The notes under the pieces are model-generated. The model saw only the letters and a program-made list of their open reading frames with translations. It was not told the DNA's origin and searched no databases. DNA of 64,000 nucleotides, from NCBI GenBank assembly GCA_016933055.1, contig JAFGBS010000002.1:124001-188000 (forward strand). Reading direction: 5' to 3'. Position numbers and translations under genes: made by a program. Below are positions 8,532-17,575 of this stretch, in pieces. The first letter of the stretch is position 1, and every line of letters begins with the position of its first letter. This DNA is from Promethearchaeota archaeon. Its GTDB lineage: Archaea > Asgardarchaeota > Lokiarchaeia > Sigyniarchaeales > Promethearchaeaceae.

Positions 8532-9503
8532 ATGATAAAATCTACAGAATATCGTGTATCCGATCTTGTGATAGATGATGAATACGGTATTATAGATTCA
8601 AAAGCTACGGTGGAAGAAGCAGCCAGAAAGATGAAAGAATTAAATGTTCCTGATCTGGTGGTTCTGAATAATGAAGAAAAAGTTCTAGGTGTGATTGCAG
8701 ATTTCGATATTGTACGAGAGGTGATCGCGTCCGGAAGAGATCCCAAAACGGAGAAAGTGTTAGATACAATGTATACCATATCACCTGTTTCACTTGAAAC
8801 TACTGTAACCGAAGCATTTGAGCGAATGCGTGACTTGCATGTAGCTGTGGTTCCTGTAGTAGAAAAGGATAAGCTTATCGGAGTTTGCACCATCCAAGAT
8901 TGCTGGAGTTTTATTCCAGGTGAACGTCCCGACGATGTAGGAATCATTGCAGTGAAGAATCCAAAACAAGCTGAATTTTGGTTTGCTAGTGGATGCGCAA
9001 TTCTTGCACTTGTGTTGGGAATCATGCTTCCTATGGCTGGAATAACGGGGTATTTCACAGCAAATGCTGCTTCTTTATATGGAATTCCGGATATACGATT
9101 AGGAAACTATTTATTTTCCATGTTTCGTGCGGAAGGAGCCGGATTATTGACCGAATTGATTTTGAAGAGCGGTGGAATATGGGTACTTGTGGTGATTTGC
9201 AGCTACTTATTATTGATAGTGGGAATGGTAGGTATTTTTTCACTAGTATATGTCAGTTACTCTGATGCAAGATTTGTGAAGACCCATATGGTATTTCGAA
9301 CCATATTGCCATTTGTGACAATTGGATTAATTGCTTTAGAATGGATATTATATCTCATTGCATTCGGTGCATCCTCTACAGGCTTTCAGATTAGCCTAAA
9401 CATCCCAGGATTAATATTTTCCATAATTTCAATCGGATTGATTCTCGCTGCATTAGCAAGAGATTGGGTATTTAGAGAACAAGTGAAGGAGATGAAAGAA
9501 TAA
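8532..9503 (+). CDS. CBS-domain pair fused to a membrane domain
   Basis: About 323 aa from ATG 8532 (the track starts at TTG 8505; the ATG is preferred because the CBS domain begins directly after it). Two CBS motifs fill about residues 1-130, with the typical VPDLVVLNNEEKVLGVIADFDIV and VVPVVEKDKLIGVCTIQD segments; such Bateman modules bind adenine nucleotides. Four hydrophobic segments follow (about 150-175, 215-245, 260-285 and 290-312). Its stop TAA touches the ATG of the next gene (TAAATG), so the two are almost certainly co-expressed. The role is probably nucleotide-gated regulation of a membrane partner; this is inference. Confidence 0.8.
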   Translation: MIKSTEYRVSDLVIDDEYGIIDSKATVEEAARKMKELNVPDLVVLNNEEKVLGVIADFDIVREVIASGRDPKTEKVLDTMYTISPVSLETTVTEAFERMRDLHVAVVPVVEKDKLIGVCTIQDCWSFIPGERPDDVGIIAVKNPKQAEFWFASGCAILALVLGIMLPMAGITGYFTANAASLYGIPDIRLGNYLFSMFRAEGAGLLTELILKSGGIWVLVVICSYLLLIVGMVGIFSLVYVSYSDARFVKTHMVFRTILPFVTIGLIALEWILYLIAFGASSTGFQISLNIPGLIFSIISIGLILAALARDWVFREQVKEMKE

Positions 9504-10988
9504 ATGCCAAGGGGAGGGGGAGGAGGATTCCGTGGTGGAGGTTTCTCCGGTGGTGGATTTTCAGGTGGATTTAGTGGCGGAGGATTTCGAGGTTCTGCAG
9601 GAAGTTTCCGAGTAGGGACTGTTCGTTCTAATGGAAGACCGTTCGGACGAACAGGGGCTACTCGAACAGTATCACATCCGACTAGTGGACCTTACCGTCA
9701 TACATATTACCGTCCTGCAGGACGGTATTGGGGTTGGTATGGCGGGTATTATCGCCCTTGGTATTGGAGATGGTGGTACAGACCGTTTTGGTGGGCAGGA
9801 TATTACTATAGACCTTGGTTTTATACGCCTGCGTATATTGGAGGTGGACTCATCTTATTAATCGTACTTCCTTTGATTCTTCTACCTCTATTTGGAGTTG
9901 CGATGTATTTTCCTTTCTCCGGAGGAATAAGTAGCGATGGAACCGTGACTTACCGTTCAACCGAAACACTCAGTTTTAATGAGTATTGGTATGAGTATGA
10001 AGATATGAAAACTGGTAATACTATAACTTATTCGTTCCAATCGTCTCCAGGAGTGATATCGTGGGCAATATCAGACGAATCTTTCGAGGAATTACCCACA
10101 ACCACCAGAAACGGGCAGTTTCTCGATAGGGTTATCGTGCCTGGAAATGAAGGATATGAGTACATACTTCTGTTTTTACGTCCAGGTTCCAGAATCGATT
10201 ATGAATTCAATGCTTCAGATCCTATTGAATTTTTCATTGCAGACACACAAGATATGATAACGTGGAACAATTATGGAACTCCGGTATTTTACCGACATCT
10301 AGTTGATGTGACATCCGGAACGGGGATTCTTAATATAAACACTGCTCAGGATTATTATGTCGTATGGTATAATGATGGGAGTTCTGCCATTGATGTGGAT
10401 GTGAATATTGAATATTTAGAAACCGGAGTACCTGATCTCACAGCAGCAGATAAATATGGAATTGCTACCGATTTTGCTTCCGGAGATTTTACCGTAACCA
10501 GTGATGGACGATGGTATTTCTTTGTGTATTTTGATCCCATGCATTCTCCTGAGGAAACCCAAGAAATAACTTTCGATGTTCAATTTCAAATCGGAAAAGA
10601 GGGAAATCTACTTGCATGGGAACGAGCACGACCATGGTTAATCTTTTTTGGGATTGTGGCAGGAGTGGTTATAATATTCGCAGTTTTTAATCGGAGAAAA
10701 CAAAAAGAGTTCAAAACGACCAAAAGTGACGCACCAGGAATTAGTAATGAGTCGGGTAGAGATGCGGTAGAAGTAAAAACAGACAGTAGAACAACCGTGC
10801 CATGTCCTCGATGTGGTAGTTCCATGAAGTCCACAGATATTTATTGCCAGAAATGTGGAGAAAAAAGAGAAGGGAGGCGTGCTGGTACTGAGACTATCAC
10901 ATCTCGACAAGAGATTTGTGAATATTGTGGTGCAAAACTACTCCTTAATGCAAAATTTTGCACTTTTTGTGGTTCTAGTATAAAATAA
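9504..10988 (+). CDS. Gly-rich/aromatic membrane protein with two C-terminal zinc ribbons
   Basis: A 494-aa mosaic. Residues 1-35 are Gly/Phe/Arg repeats (GGGFRGGGFSGG), about 60-110 are very rich in Tyr/Trp/Arg, a long hydrophobic helix spans about 112-140, an extracytoplasmic beta-rich domain fills about 145-365, and a second helix spans about 376-394. The cytoplasmic tail carries two ribbons, CPRCGSS...CQKCG (about 433-452) and CEYCGAK...CTFCGSS (about 472-492). It abuts the CBS-membrane gene. The Gly-rich aromatic N-terminus resembles low-complexity condensate-forming or holdase-like sequences, but no function is assigned. Confidence 0.75.
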   Translation: MPRGGGGGFRGGGFSGGGFSGGFSGGGFRGSAGSFRVGTVRSNGRPFGRTGATRTVSHPTSGPYRHTYYRPAGRYWGWYGGYYRPWYWRWWYRPFWWAGYYYRPWFYTPAYIGGGLILLIVLPLILLPLFGVAMYFPFSGGISSDGTVTYRSTETLSFNEYWYEYEDMKTGNTITYSFQSSPGVISWAISDESFEELPTTTRNGQFLDRVIVPGNEGYEYILLFLRPGSRIDYEFNASDPIEFFIADTQDMITWNNYGTPVFYRHLVDVTSGTGILNINTAQDYYVVWYNDGSSAIDVDVNIEYLETGVPDLTAADKYGIATDFASGDFTVTSDGRWYFFVYFDPMHSPEETQEITFDVQFQIGKEGNLLAWERARPWLIFFGIVAGVVIIFAVFNRRKQKEFKTTKSDAPGISNESGRDAVEVKTDSRTTVPCPRCGSSMKSTDIYCQKCGEKREGRRAGTETITSRQEICEYCGAKLLLNAKFCTFCGSSIK

Positions 10989-10992
10989 TCCA

Positions 10993-11006
10993 TTTTTTTC
11001 TTTTTT
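10993..11006 (+). terminator. Oligo-T terminator after the CBS/Gly-rich operon
   Basis: T7-C-T6 tract five bases after the stop, nearly identical to the tract at 7480-7493. It is taken as an archaeal intrinsic terminator. Confidence 0.5.
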
Positions 11007-11088
11007 ACAGTCAATGTAAAAGCCTAGAGATAAATTGTGAAATTAAGAAGACGATTACACTTGTAATTTGGATAAAAAAAAGAATTAA

Positions 11089-11928
11089 TTAGTCTTTTCT
11101 AGATAGGGATGATTTTTTAAACCATGGAATAAGACGATTGGTTTCTCGGCGGTACTGCTGATAATCAACATTTTCTTGGAATCGTTTATCCAGCAGAGGT
11201 ATACCAGACAGAAACATTAACGAGACCCAAATCGCAATTGGACTGATTAAACCGATTACTTCGTAAGGAGAAGGCGTTATTAATCCCAAAACAAAAAATC
11301 CACACCACTGAACGATTTGTCCAAAGTAATTGGGATGCATTGAGTATTTCCATAACCCTGTCCGCAATATTTTCCCTTGATTAGTTGGATTGATCTTGAA
11401 TTTCCACATTTGAAGATCTGCCACAAGTTCTAATGAAAATCCCCCGACCCAGATTATCCCTCCAATGAGATAGAACAAACCATCTCCTTGCCATCCGCTG
11501 GAGACCGTGTAGTTAATTGCATAAACGGGAAATCCAATAATCATTACTGCGATCGCTTGTGGTAAATATAAAAACAGAAATCCTTTCCATGATGCAGATT
11601 TTCCGAAGTGATCTCGGTATTCTTTGAACCGTCGGGTTTCCCCAGTTTCTTCATCTTTTCCATAGTTTCGCAAGAAATGTATTACCGCTAATCGGACACC
11701 CGTGACTAAAATCAAAAATGTAGCAATGAGTTTCTGTCCGATAAATAAATTACCACGAAATATTCCTATTAATATTGCTGCAACCGGAAATCCTATTCCA
11801 TATGCAATGTTTACTGAATTATATCTCTTTTTGAGATATGCATAAAGGTATAATCCCCCAAAAAGTGCTAATATTATAAGAAAAGTAAACAAGTATGCTA
11901 ACCAAAATGATAAGACCATTATTACCAA
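11089..11928 (-). CDS. DUF1295 / steroid 5-alpha-reductase-like membrane enzyme
   Basis: A 279-aa polytopic membrane protein. The C-terminal half has the family motif GLWKYSMHPNYFGQIVQWCGFFV (about residues 190-213) with preceding ADLQMWKFK and a C-terminal LDKRFQENVDYQQYRRETNRLIPW, matching DUF1295 proteins related to steroid 5-alpha reductases and isoprenylcysteine methyltransferases. Six to seven hydrophobic segments are visible. The substrate is unknown; a reductase acting on a lipid is the family-level expectation. Monocistronic, convergent with the upstream operon. Confidence 0.8.
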   Translation of the reverse strand: MVIMVLSFWLAYLFTFLIILALFGGLYLYAYLKKRYNSVNIAYGIGFPVAAILIGIFRGNLFIGQKLIATFLILVTGVRLAVIHFLRNYGKDEETGETRRFKEYRDHFGKSASWKGFLFLYLPQAIAVMIIGFPVYAINYTVSSGWQGDGLFYLIGGIIWVGGFSLELVADLQMWKFKINPTNQGKILRTGLWKYSMHPNYFGQIVQWCGFFVLGLITPSPYEVIGLISPIAIWVSLMFLSGIPLLDKRFQENVDYQQYRRETNRLIPWFKKSSLSRKD

Positions 11929-12136
11929 CTATTACACAATTAATTACCTAACATATTGTCGGTCCCTATTTAAATCAAACTATGCATTCCGTTTCTTACA
12001 AGGGGAAGTATCAAAGATATTTGTAATATTATTATAGCTAGGGTTTTTAAGAGACAAAAAACTTCGAATTTTAAATAGATAGACAAGGAATTATAACGAA
12101 ATCAATGAATAATCAAACGTTCTGAAGGGAAATTAA

Positions 12137-12457
12137 TTGAATATTGAAACAACGTGCACCGAATTAGAATATTACGAGGAAATCATTCGTTATTATGAAG
12201 ATTCATTATCTTCTGCAAACCAAACTGAAATTGAAGAATGGATGGGTTCGAAATACATCAGCATTTTAGATGATCTGAAAAGTAAACGACCCATTTCTGA
12301 CGCACCCATAGAGGATGTGGCAAAAAATGCCATATTACTGATTTTAAATTTATTCAAAACCAAACAGACAAATTATAGTTCCGTAACGTGGAATTGTTTA
12401 TCTAAACAAGAGCGTAAATTGGTCAAAGAAGCACTATTTCATGTCCTAGAATGCTAA
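12137..12457 (+). CDS. Small acidic helical protein, unknown function
   Basis: A 106-aa ORF starting at TTG 12137, with GAAGGGA about 6 nt upstream. The sequence is mostly helical, acidic in its first half, with three cysteines and no transmembrane segment. No family recognised. It lies alone between a DUF1295 gene and an MFS gene. Confidence 0.5.
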   Translation: MNIETTCTELEYYEEIIRYYEDSLSSANQTEIEEWMGSKYISILDDLKSKRPISDAPIEDVAKNAILLILNLFKTKQTNYSSVTWNCLSKQERKLVKEALFHVLEC

Positions 12458-12613
12458 TTTTTCTTCTTTGTTCGTGAAACTTCCATTTTACGGCTCAAGA
12501 TATCTCTTTAGATGGTACATAGGTACTATCTACATAATCAGTCTGAAAAACTCAAGAGAGATTTAGAGTAATAAAGAATAAAGAAAAAAAGCGTTTTCCA
12601 AGGTAATATCATC

Positions 12614-13882
12614 CTAAGATAATTCTAACTCGATAGATTTTGTTTCTTTGATAAAAATTAGAATTAACGGTATATTGATTAGGAGAACAAGACTTACAAT
12701 AAAAAATGAGGGGCCTAAAGTAACTTTAGTAATCAACCAAGAATTCAGAAATCCCCCTAAAATCGTGCCCAGAGCCGTCAATACCGAACGAATAGCTGTA
12801 CCGGTACCTCGAATATCAGTAGGAAGAATTTCGATAGAAATTAATCGGTTTACGACCCCTAAACTCCAATAAGTTAGAGAGGCAAGAGAAGCGCCTATTA
12901 AAAGAGCAATAAATGCGTAACTCGAGGTAGCTCCAAACACGGATAATGCAATAGACGCAGGAAGGAGAATCGAATAAATAATGAACATAGGTTTTCGACC
13001 AATTGTGTCCGAGAGAATGCCTGTTAAAAGATATCCGATAATTGCTGCCACTCCCATGGCAGTTATGACCCAATTTACTTGTTCTCCCGTAATATGATCG
13101 GATATGAATGCTTCCCCCAATTGTATGAATGTATAATTTAATCCCTGAAGGAATGACATAACCAAGATAGGTAGGAATGCAGTACGATATTTCCTTCCAA
13201 AGGGTTTGATGAATTTTCGTAGATTTTCTTTGGGGGTTGCTTTTTGAGTTTGGGTTTTCTTTAATTCATCAAATTTACGAGTTTCTTTGATCCAAATGAC
13301 GAGAAAAGAAATAGGGATAGCTAAAAAGGCAAAATACGTCATTCCTTGCCAATTGGTTGAGGTGTCTTCCGGAAGGAAAATACTCCGAAAAGTAGGCACT
13401 AAAAGGGCACCAATTACACCAAACACCAATATTAAGTTTAAGTTCAACCCCCGACGTTCCTTTCTACATTCCTCTGAAATATAGATCGTCCAAATATCCG
13501 AACTAAAGAAGATATACAGAAAGAATAAGGAAATACCATACTGAATGATAGATTGGGAAAAAAATATGACTAATGATGCAACACCCATGCCGAACATGGT
13601 AATGAACAAGAAAATGCGCCTGCCGAACACATCCGCAAGAACTTGATTGATAACCACAAATAACATGCCAATACTAGCTAATGCGACTACTAATGCCATC
13701 GTAGAATCTGCTTGAATTGGACTGAGATGACTTAAAAATTCCGCTTGAACCTTAGATACAATCACGTTGGGATATTGTGTTGTATAGGTATCAAAAATTT
13801 CCATAAAGCAAAGAAAGATGAAAAGAAACAGTAAATATCCTTTAGAACGCTGAGTTTCATTAGGTTGTTCTATGGATTCCAT
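12614..13882 (-). CDS. MFS transporter (sugar/organic-solute porter type)
   Basis: A 422-aa protein with about twelve membrane helices. Family motifs include a loop 2-3 GRR-type motif (ADVFGRRIFLF, about residue 85), an equivalent in the second half (LSDTIGRKPMFI, about 289) and a central cytoplasmic loop rich in Lys/Thr near residues 200-225. The repeated D-x-x-G-R-[RK] motif and the 6+6 layout identify the major facilitator superfamily, closest in style to sugar/general-solute porters. Substrate unknown. It lies 31 bp upstream of a DUF3795 gene on the same strand. Confidence 0.85.
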   Translation of the reverse strand: MESIEQPNETQRSKGYLLFLFIFLCFMEIFDTYTTQYPNVIVSKVQAEFLSHLSPIQADSTMALVVALASIGMLFVVINQVLADVFGRRIFLFITMFGMGVASLVIFFSQSIIQYGISLFFLYIFFSSDIWTIYISEECRKERRGLNLNLILVFGVIGALLVPTFRSIFLPEDTSTNWQGMTYFAFLAIPISFLVIWIKETRKFDELKKTQTQKATPKENLRKFIKPFGRKYRTAFLPILVMSFLQGLNYTFIQLGEAFISDHITGEQVNWVITAMGVAAIIGYLLTGILSDTIGRKPMFIIYSILLPASIALSVFGATSSYAFIALLIGASLASLTYWSLGVVNRLISIEILPTDIRGTGTAIRSVLTALGTILGGFLNSWLITKVTLGPSFFIVSLVLLINIPLILIFIKETKSIELELS

Positions 13883-13913
13883 GACATTGAGTTAGTGTTA
13901 GAAATATAAAAAA

Positions 13914-14243
13914 CTATAATAATTTTTTACGGATTGCATCTAATGTTTGTTTTTGCATGGGATATTTCTCAAATGGTTCTACTAATTTTTCACAGGGATA
14001 GTAGGAACACTCAGCACATGTTATAAAATTTCTTTCTCTAGCACAAAGTCTAATTGTACATTTCTGACAAAAAAAAGGTAATTTTCCTTCTTCGGTATTA
14101 CACATATTGCAATATAATTCATTGATATCCAGATTCCATCGTTCTGCTGTTTTTTTTCGTAAATCTTCATCATTATTTCTTGTTGCAACATAAATTGGAC
14201 ATTTAGCACAATCTAATCCGCAATAAACTATATTCTCTTCCAT
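13914..14243 (-). CDS. DUF3795 Cys-rich protein
   Basis: A 109-aa protein with ten cysteines arranged as in DUF3795: YCGLDCAKCPIYVAT at the N-terminus, a C-x2-C pair in the middle and C..C...CAECSYYPCEKL toward the end. The family is thought to bind zinc or another metal; no activity is established. It lies between the MFS gene and a membrane protein on the same strand. Confidence 0.85.
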   Translation of the reverse strand: MEENIVYCGLDCAKCPIYVATRNNDEDLRKKTAERWNLDINELYCNMCNTEEGKLPFFCQKCTIRLCARERNFITCAECSYYPCEKLVEPFEKYPMQKQTLDAIRKKLL

Positions 14244-14278
14244 ATCCAGATCTAAAGGGAGTGTTGAATATAAAATAC

Positions 14279-15013
14279 TTAGGTTGTATGAAGAAGAAAC
14301 ATCGCGAGTTTATGAAACAAGGACATACCTTCCGCACCTAACCAGTATCTTAACGTAATATCCAGTGCAATACAAAAACTGGTGAATAAAGCAGTGGACC
14401 AAATAGCTTTCAATCCATATTGATAGAAGGGAATAAGGTGTTTGCGTTTTTGATCCGGTTGTAGTTGAGTTTGGATTGAAGAGAGAGAACTCACTTGGAA
14501 AACTGTTACCCAAATAAACGCTATGATCATAATCATTCCCAGATATATACCTAGATTATAAATTTTCCAAGTTCTACGAAAAGTGGTCAGATTTACAATA
14601 ATTAAAATCACTAGAAGGGGAATCTGAAATAGATTGTTTCTCATCAAGTTGATCCTATTGAAGAACCTGAGCTTTCCAAATCCTCTTTTTTGCAACTGGT
14701 ATTTTAAAGAAAACCCGGGAATCAAAGATAAGGTCAATAAACTTGCTAAAAATGCTAAGATTACTAAGATTACCCAGATCAATGCAGCAGGAAAGATTTT
14801 ATCAGCAATTTGAATTATAGCGAATCGAGCAAGAAATGAAAATAGTAAAGTTCCATTCAGTAAAGGAAATAGAAAAGATAATCCTACATATATCTTTTGA
14901 AGGGAATTTTTCTTTTCCTTAAATCGGGAAACTAATTCAATAAAAAAACGATGAGGAGCTATAATCCATAAATAAAATAATTCGTACCTTTTTGTTGATC
15001 TATTAGTTTCCAT
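14279..15013 (-). CDS. Polytopic membrane protein paired with a heparinase-like protein
   Basis: A 244-aa protein with about six hydrophobic helices. Its start codon directly abuts the stop of the 830-aa lyase-like gene (15013/15014), so the two form an operon. The N-terminus LWIIAPHRFFIELVSRFKEK is amphipathic and basic, as in YIP1-like membrane proteins, but the match is too weak to name. The role is probably linked to the adjacent secreted enzyme. Confidence 0.6.
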   Translation of the reverse strand: METNRSTKRYELFYLWIIAPHRFFIELVSRFKEKKNSLQKIYVGLSFLFPLLNGTLLFSFLARFAIIQIADKIFPAALIWVILVILAFLASLLTLSLIPGFSLKYQLQKRGFGKLRFFNRINLMRNNLFQIPLLVILIIVNLTTFRRTWKIYNLGIYLGMIMIIAFIWVTVFQVSSLSSIQTQLQPDQKRKHLIPFYQYGLKAIWSTALFTSFCIALDITLRYWLGAEGMSLFHKLAMFLLHTT

Positions 15014-17506
15014 TTAGAATTCTCCTCCTAAAATGAACCGACTGAGACTTAATGCATTGTTCCGTACCCAAAACAAACCAGAAGGCACTGGTCTATTGCC
15101 TATATAGATATAAGGATTTATACTATCGATATGTATAGTGATAGCATCTAAACCAGTATCTTCTGCAAAAAGAAATGAATTTTCTTGTTTTTCAAAGAGA
15201 GTATTTCCATCTACTACCAACCTATCGAGCTTTCCAGCAAGCATCTGAGTTAAAGCATGAGTGGAATTGAAGTGTAACACCACCTGCTGACCATGAAATT
15301 GGTAATGGGAACCCCTATACTCAAAATAGAGACTTTCTTCTGTAGGATTCATCAGTGAAATGTGAAGATCCTCTCCTTGAGTTGTTGTTACAGAAAATAC
15401 ATTCCCTATCGCATTTCCTAGTGGTTCGATTGGATAAGTATGATCTCGATAGCTGAAGGGAATTCTGGTAACATTAATGTAAGGTTGATTGGCAGAAGGA
15501 TATAAAACCGTGAACCACGAAAATTTTCCATTTATTGAACCTTGGTAACGTAAAGTTGTCGCTTCTTCCCAATATCCCGTTTCAGTTCGATCTGCTCGGA
15601 TCCCGAAAGGTTGCTTGTATTGTTCTAGAGTTCCATTTTGTATTATATCCATGGAATTCCAAGGTCCAAATCCATATATCCCGATATTTCCATTCTCAAA
15701 ATCCGTGCGGATATTAAAATTATTATTGTTTCCAAATTCGGGAATGATTTCTGAGTAGGAATTTAATTTTGTTAAATTTGCATAGGGAAGGTGCCATAGC
15801 ATGGTTAGATCTACCTCCCTTCCATGCCAAAAATCGGACACTACCCAATAACGATTCAGATCCGAACTATTTGATGCGCTTTCCAAGAGATCAGAATCGA
15901 ATGTACCCCTAAAGTTACATAAAGTCACTTCTCGATCCCAAATATATCGACAGTCTTTTGTGCTAGCCCTTGCCACACTTCCAAGAAGTCCCGCTGTCCA
16001 TTGAGTAGCATAAGGAATTGCACGGGATTGAGGATTGTTATTAAACAATACTACGTTATGGGAGTAGGATTGTCGAAAATAATTGGAATAGAGATCATTA
16101 GTATAAGAAGAGACACCAGGATCCAATATCAACCGTCTTCCATAACCGTATAACTGTAAATTTCCAAAGTCTTGGTGCTGATGATAATGCTCTCCATATG
16201 ATCCTCCATCAAAATATGTAAAGAGGGCATCAGTGTCATTCCATGCAGTACGGGATAAGAATACTCCAATATCATTGAAATATACACTGAGATTAGGAGG
16301 AAATATTCCTATTGGTTCTCCTTCTGAATCAAAATAAGAAAATTCAAGATTGAGTGGAAAGAGTTGAGTGCCTTGCCCAATATAATATTTCATAAATCTC
16401 ATGTGAGAATCTCCAAAGGTTGTTCCATAGTGGTCAGGCATCGTGTTATGCAATAGAAATAGATAGGATTTTTGGATAGAATCTTTTAATTCAACATTAC
16501 TGGTCAGATGCTCATATTGATCGGCGATATATAAACAATCCCGTACGTCAGAAACGGCAATCATATGATATCGGAATGCATGTTCGCGAGAAGCCCCATC
16601 GGGATAAAAACTATTTTTTACCGCTCTAGATAAGGTATTCCATACTTCTTGTTCCCAATCCCGTGTTGGGGTGAAAAAATCCAAGTAGCCACAAATGGTT
16701 AATAATCCTTTCGATTCAGTAAATGCCCAATTATATTGGGTTTTATGAAAATCGGCGATATATCTACCATGATCAGCAATAAATCTGAGGAATAAGAAAC
16801 AAAATTCAGATGTAAAATAAGTTGAATTTTTTAGAACATCCCCCAATCCATATAAATTCTGTACTCGATACGCGGAATCCAAAGTTCTCCAAGTGTAGGA
16901 TGAACCAACGGGTTCCTTTTGGATGAAATCAGTGATCAAATCGATACATTCTCGAGCATAGAGTTCCGCAATTATAGTATTACCAATCGCTATATTCCCA
17001 ATATAGGCTCTCGCAAAATCTTGAATCCAACTCCATCTGGAAAATTGCCAGATCCATTCATCGTCTTGAGGATAGGGATTTTTATGCCAATTTGTATTGG
17101 GCATTTGCCTACCATTTACTAGAATCGTGTCGGAATCGGGATAATTTGCAATCTGCAAGGTTTTACCGTGTAGATTAAAAATTCGTTCCATTGCGAGATT
17201 GGAACGGTTCATCTCCTCAGTAAGGTTATAACTCTGGATTCGATACAGTGGGTCAGGAGGGCGATTTCTGAAATAATATAATAGGGTGCTTTTTGCTATG
17301 GACAGATCTCCCTCATCAGCAGTACGCTTGGCGATAGCTAAAGTGGAATTTGTTTCATCTAAGAGTGAAAAGAATAGGGACTCAGAATATGAAGAAGGTT
17401 CTTGCTGAAGATTGGGATAGATTGCCAAATAGACCAATGGCCCCACAATTAAAACTACATTCAAAACACCGAAGATAATTCCTCTCCAGCGCTTAGAAAT
17501 CTTCAT
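15014..17506 (-). CDS. Membrane-anchored heparinase II/III / alginate-lyase-like protein
   Basis: An 830-aa protein. Residues about 10-30 form an N-terminal signal anchor after MKISKRWRG. An alpha-toroid domain (about 60-370) precedes a beta-sandwich domain opened by GSYGEHYHQHQDFGNLQLYGYGRRLILDPG (about 425-455), the Heparinase_II_III-like signature with its His-rich active region. Beta strands continue to the end. Such enzymes cleave uronic-acid polysaccharides by beta-elimination; the exact substrate is unknown. The orientation places the catalytic part outside the cell. It is followed without gap by a membrane protein gene. Confidence 0.82.
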   Translation of the reverse strand: MKISKRWRGIIFGVLNVVLIVGPLVYLAIYPNLQQEPSSYSESLFFSLLDETNSTLAIAKRTADEGDLSIAKSTLLYYFRNRPPDPLYRIQSYNLTEEMNRSNLAMERIFNLHGKTLQIANYPDSDTILVNGRQMPNTNWHKNPYPQDDEWIWQFSRWSWIQDFARAYIGNIAIGNTIIAELYARECIDLITDFIQKEPVGSSYTWRTLDSAYRVQNLYGLGDVLKNSTYFTSEFCFLFLRFIADHGRYIADFHKTQYNWAFTESKGLLTICGYLDFFTPTRDWEQEVWNTLSRAVKNSFYPDGASREHAFRYHMIAVSDVRDCLYIADQYEHLTSNVELKDSIQKSYLFLLHNTMPDHYGTTFGDSHMRFMKYYIGQGTQLFPLNLEFSYFDSEGEPIGIFPPNLSVYFNDIGVFLSRTAWNDTDALFTYFDGGSYGEHYHQHQDFGNLQLYGYGRRLILDPGVSSYTNDLYSNYFRQSYSHNVVLFNNNPQSRAIPYATQWTAGLLGSVARASTKDCRYIWDREVTLCNFRGTFDSDLLESASNSSDLNRYWVVSDFWHGREVDLTMLWHLPYANLTKLNSYSEIIPEFGNNNNFNIRTDFENGNIGIYGFGPWNSMDIIQNGTLEQYKQPFGIRADRTETGYWEEATTLRYQGSINGKFSWFTVLYPSANQPYINVTRIPFSYRDHTYPIEPLGNAIGNVFSVTTTQGEDLHISLMNPTEESLYFEYRGSHYQFHGQQVVLHFNSTHALTQMLAGKLDRLVVDGNTLFEKQENSFLFAEDTGLDAITIHIDSINPYIYIGNRPVPSGLFWVRNNALSLSRFILGGEF

Positions 17507-17575
17507 TATAACCCTATTTATGTCGTCAAGGATTAAAGGTTTTAGGATTGAAAGAAATGGAAAAAAGGAGGGTTA

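Noticed and set aside
8510-9058. 182-aa minus-strand ORF
   Set aside because: It lies wholly antisense to the CBS domains, which are a clear family match; composition (Ser/Thr/Ile) is that of a shadow.
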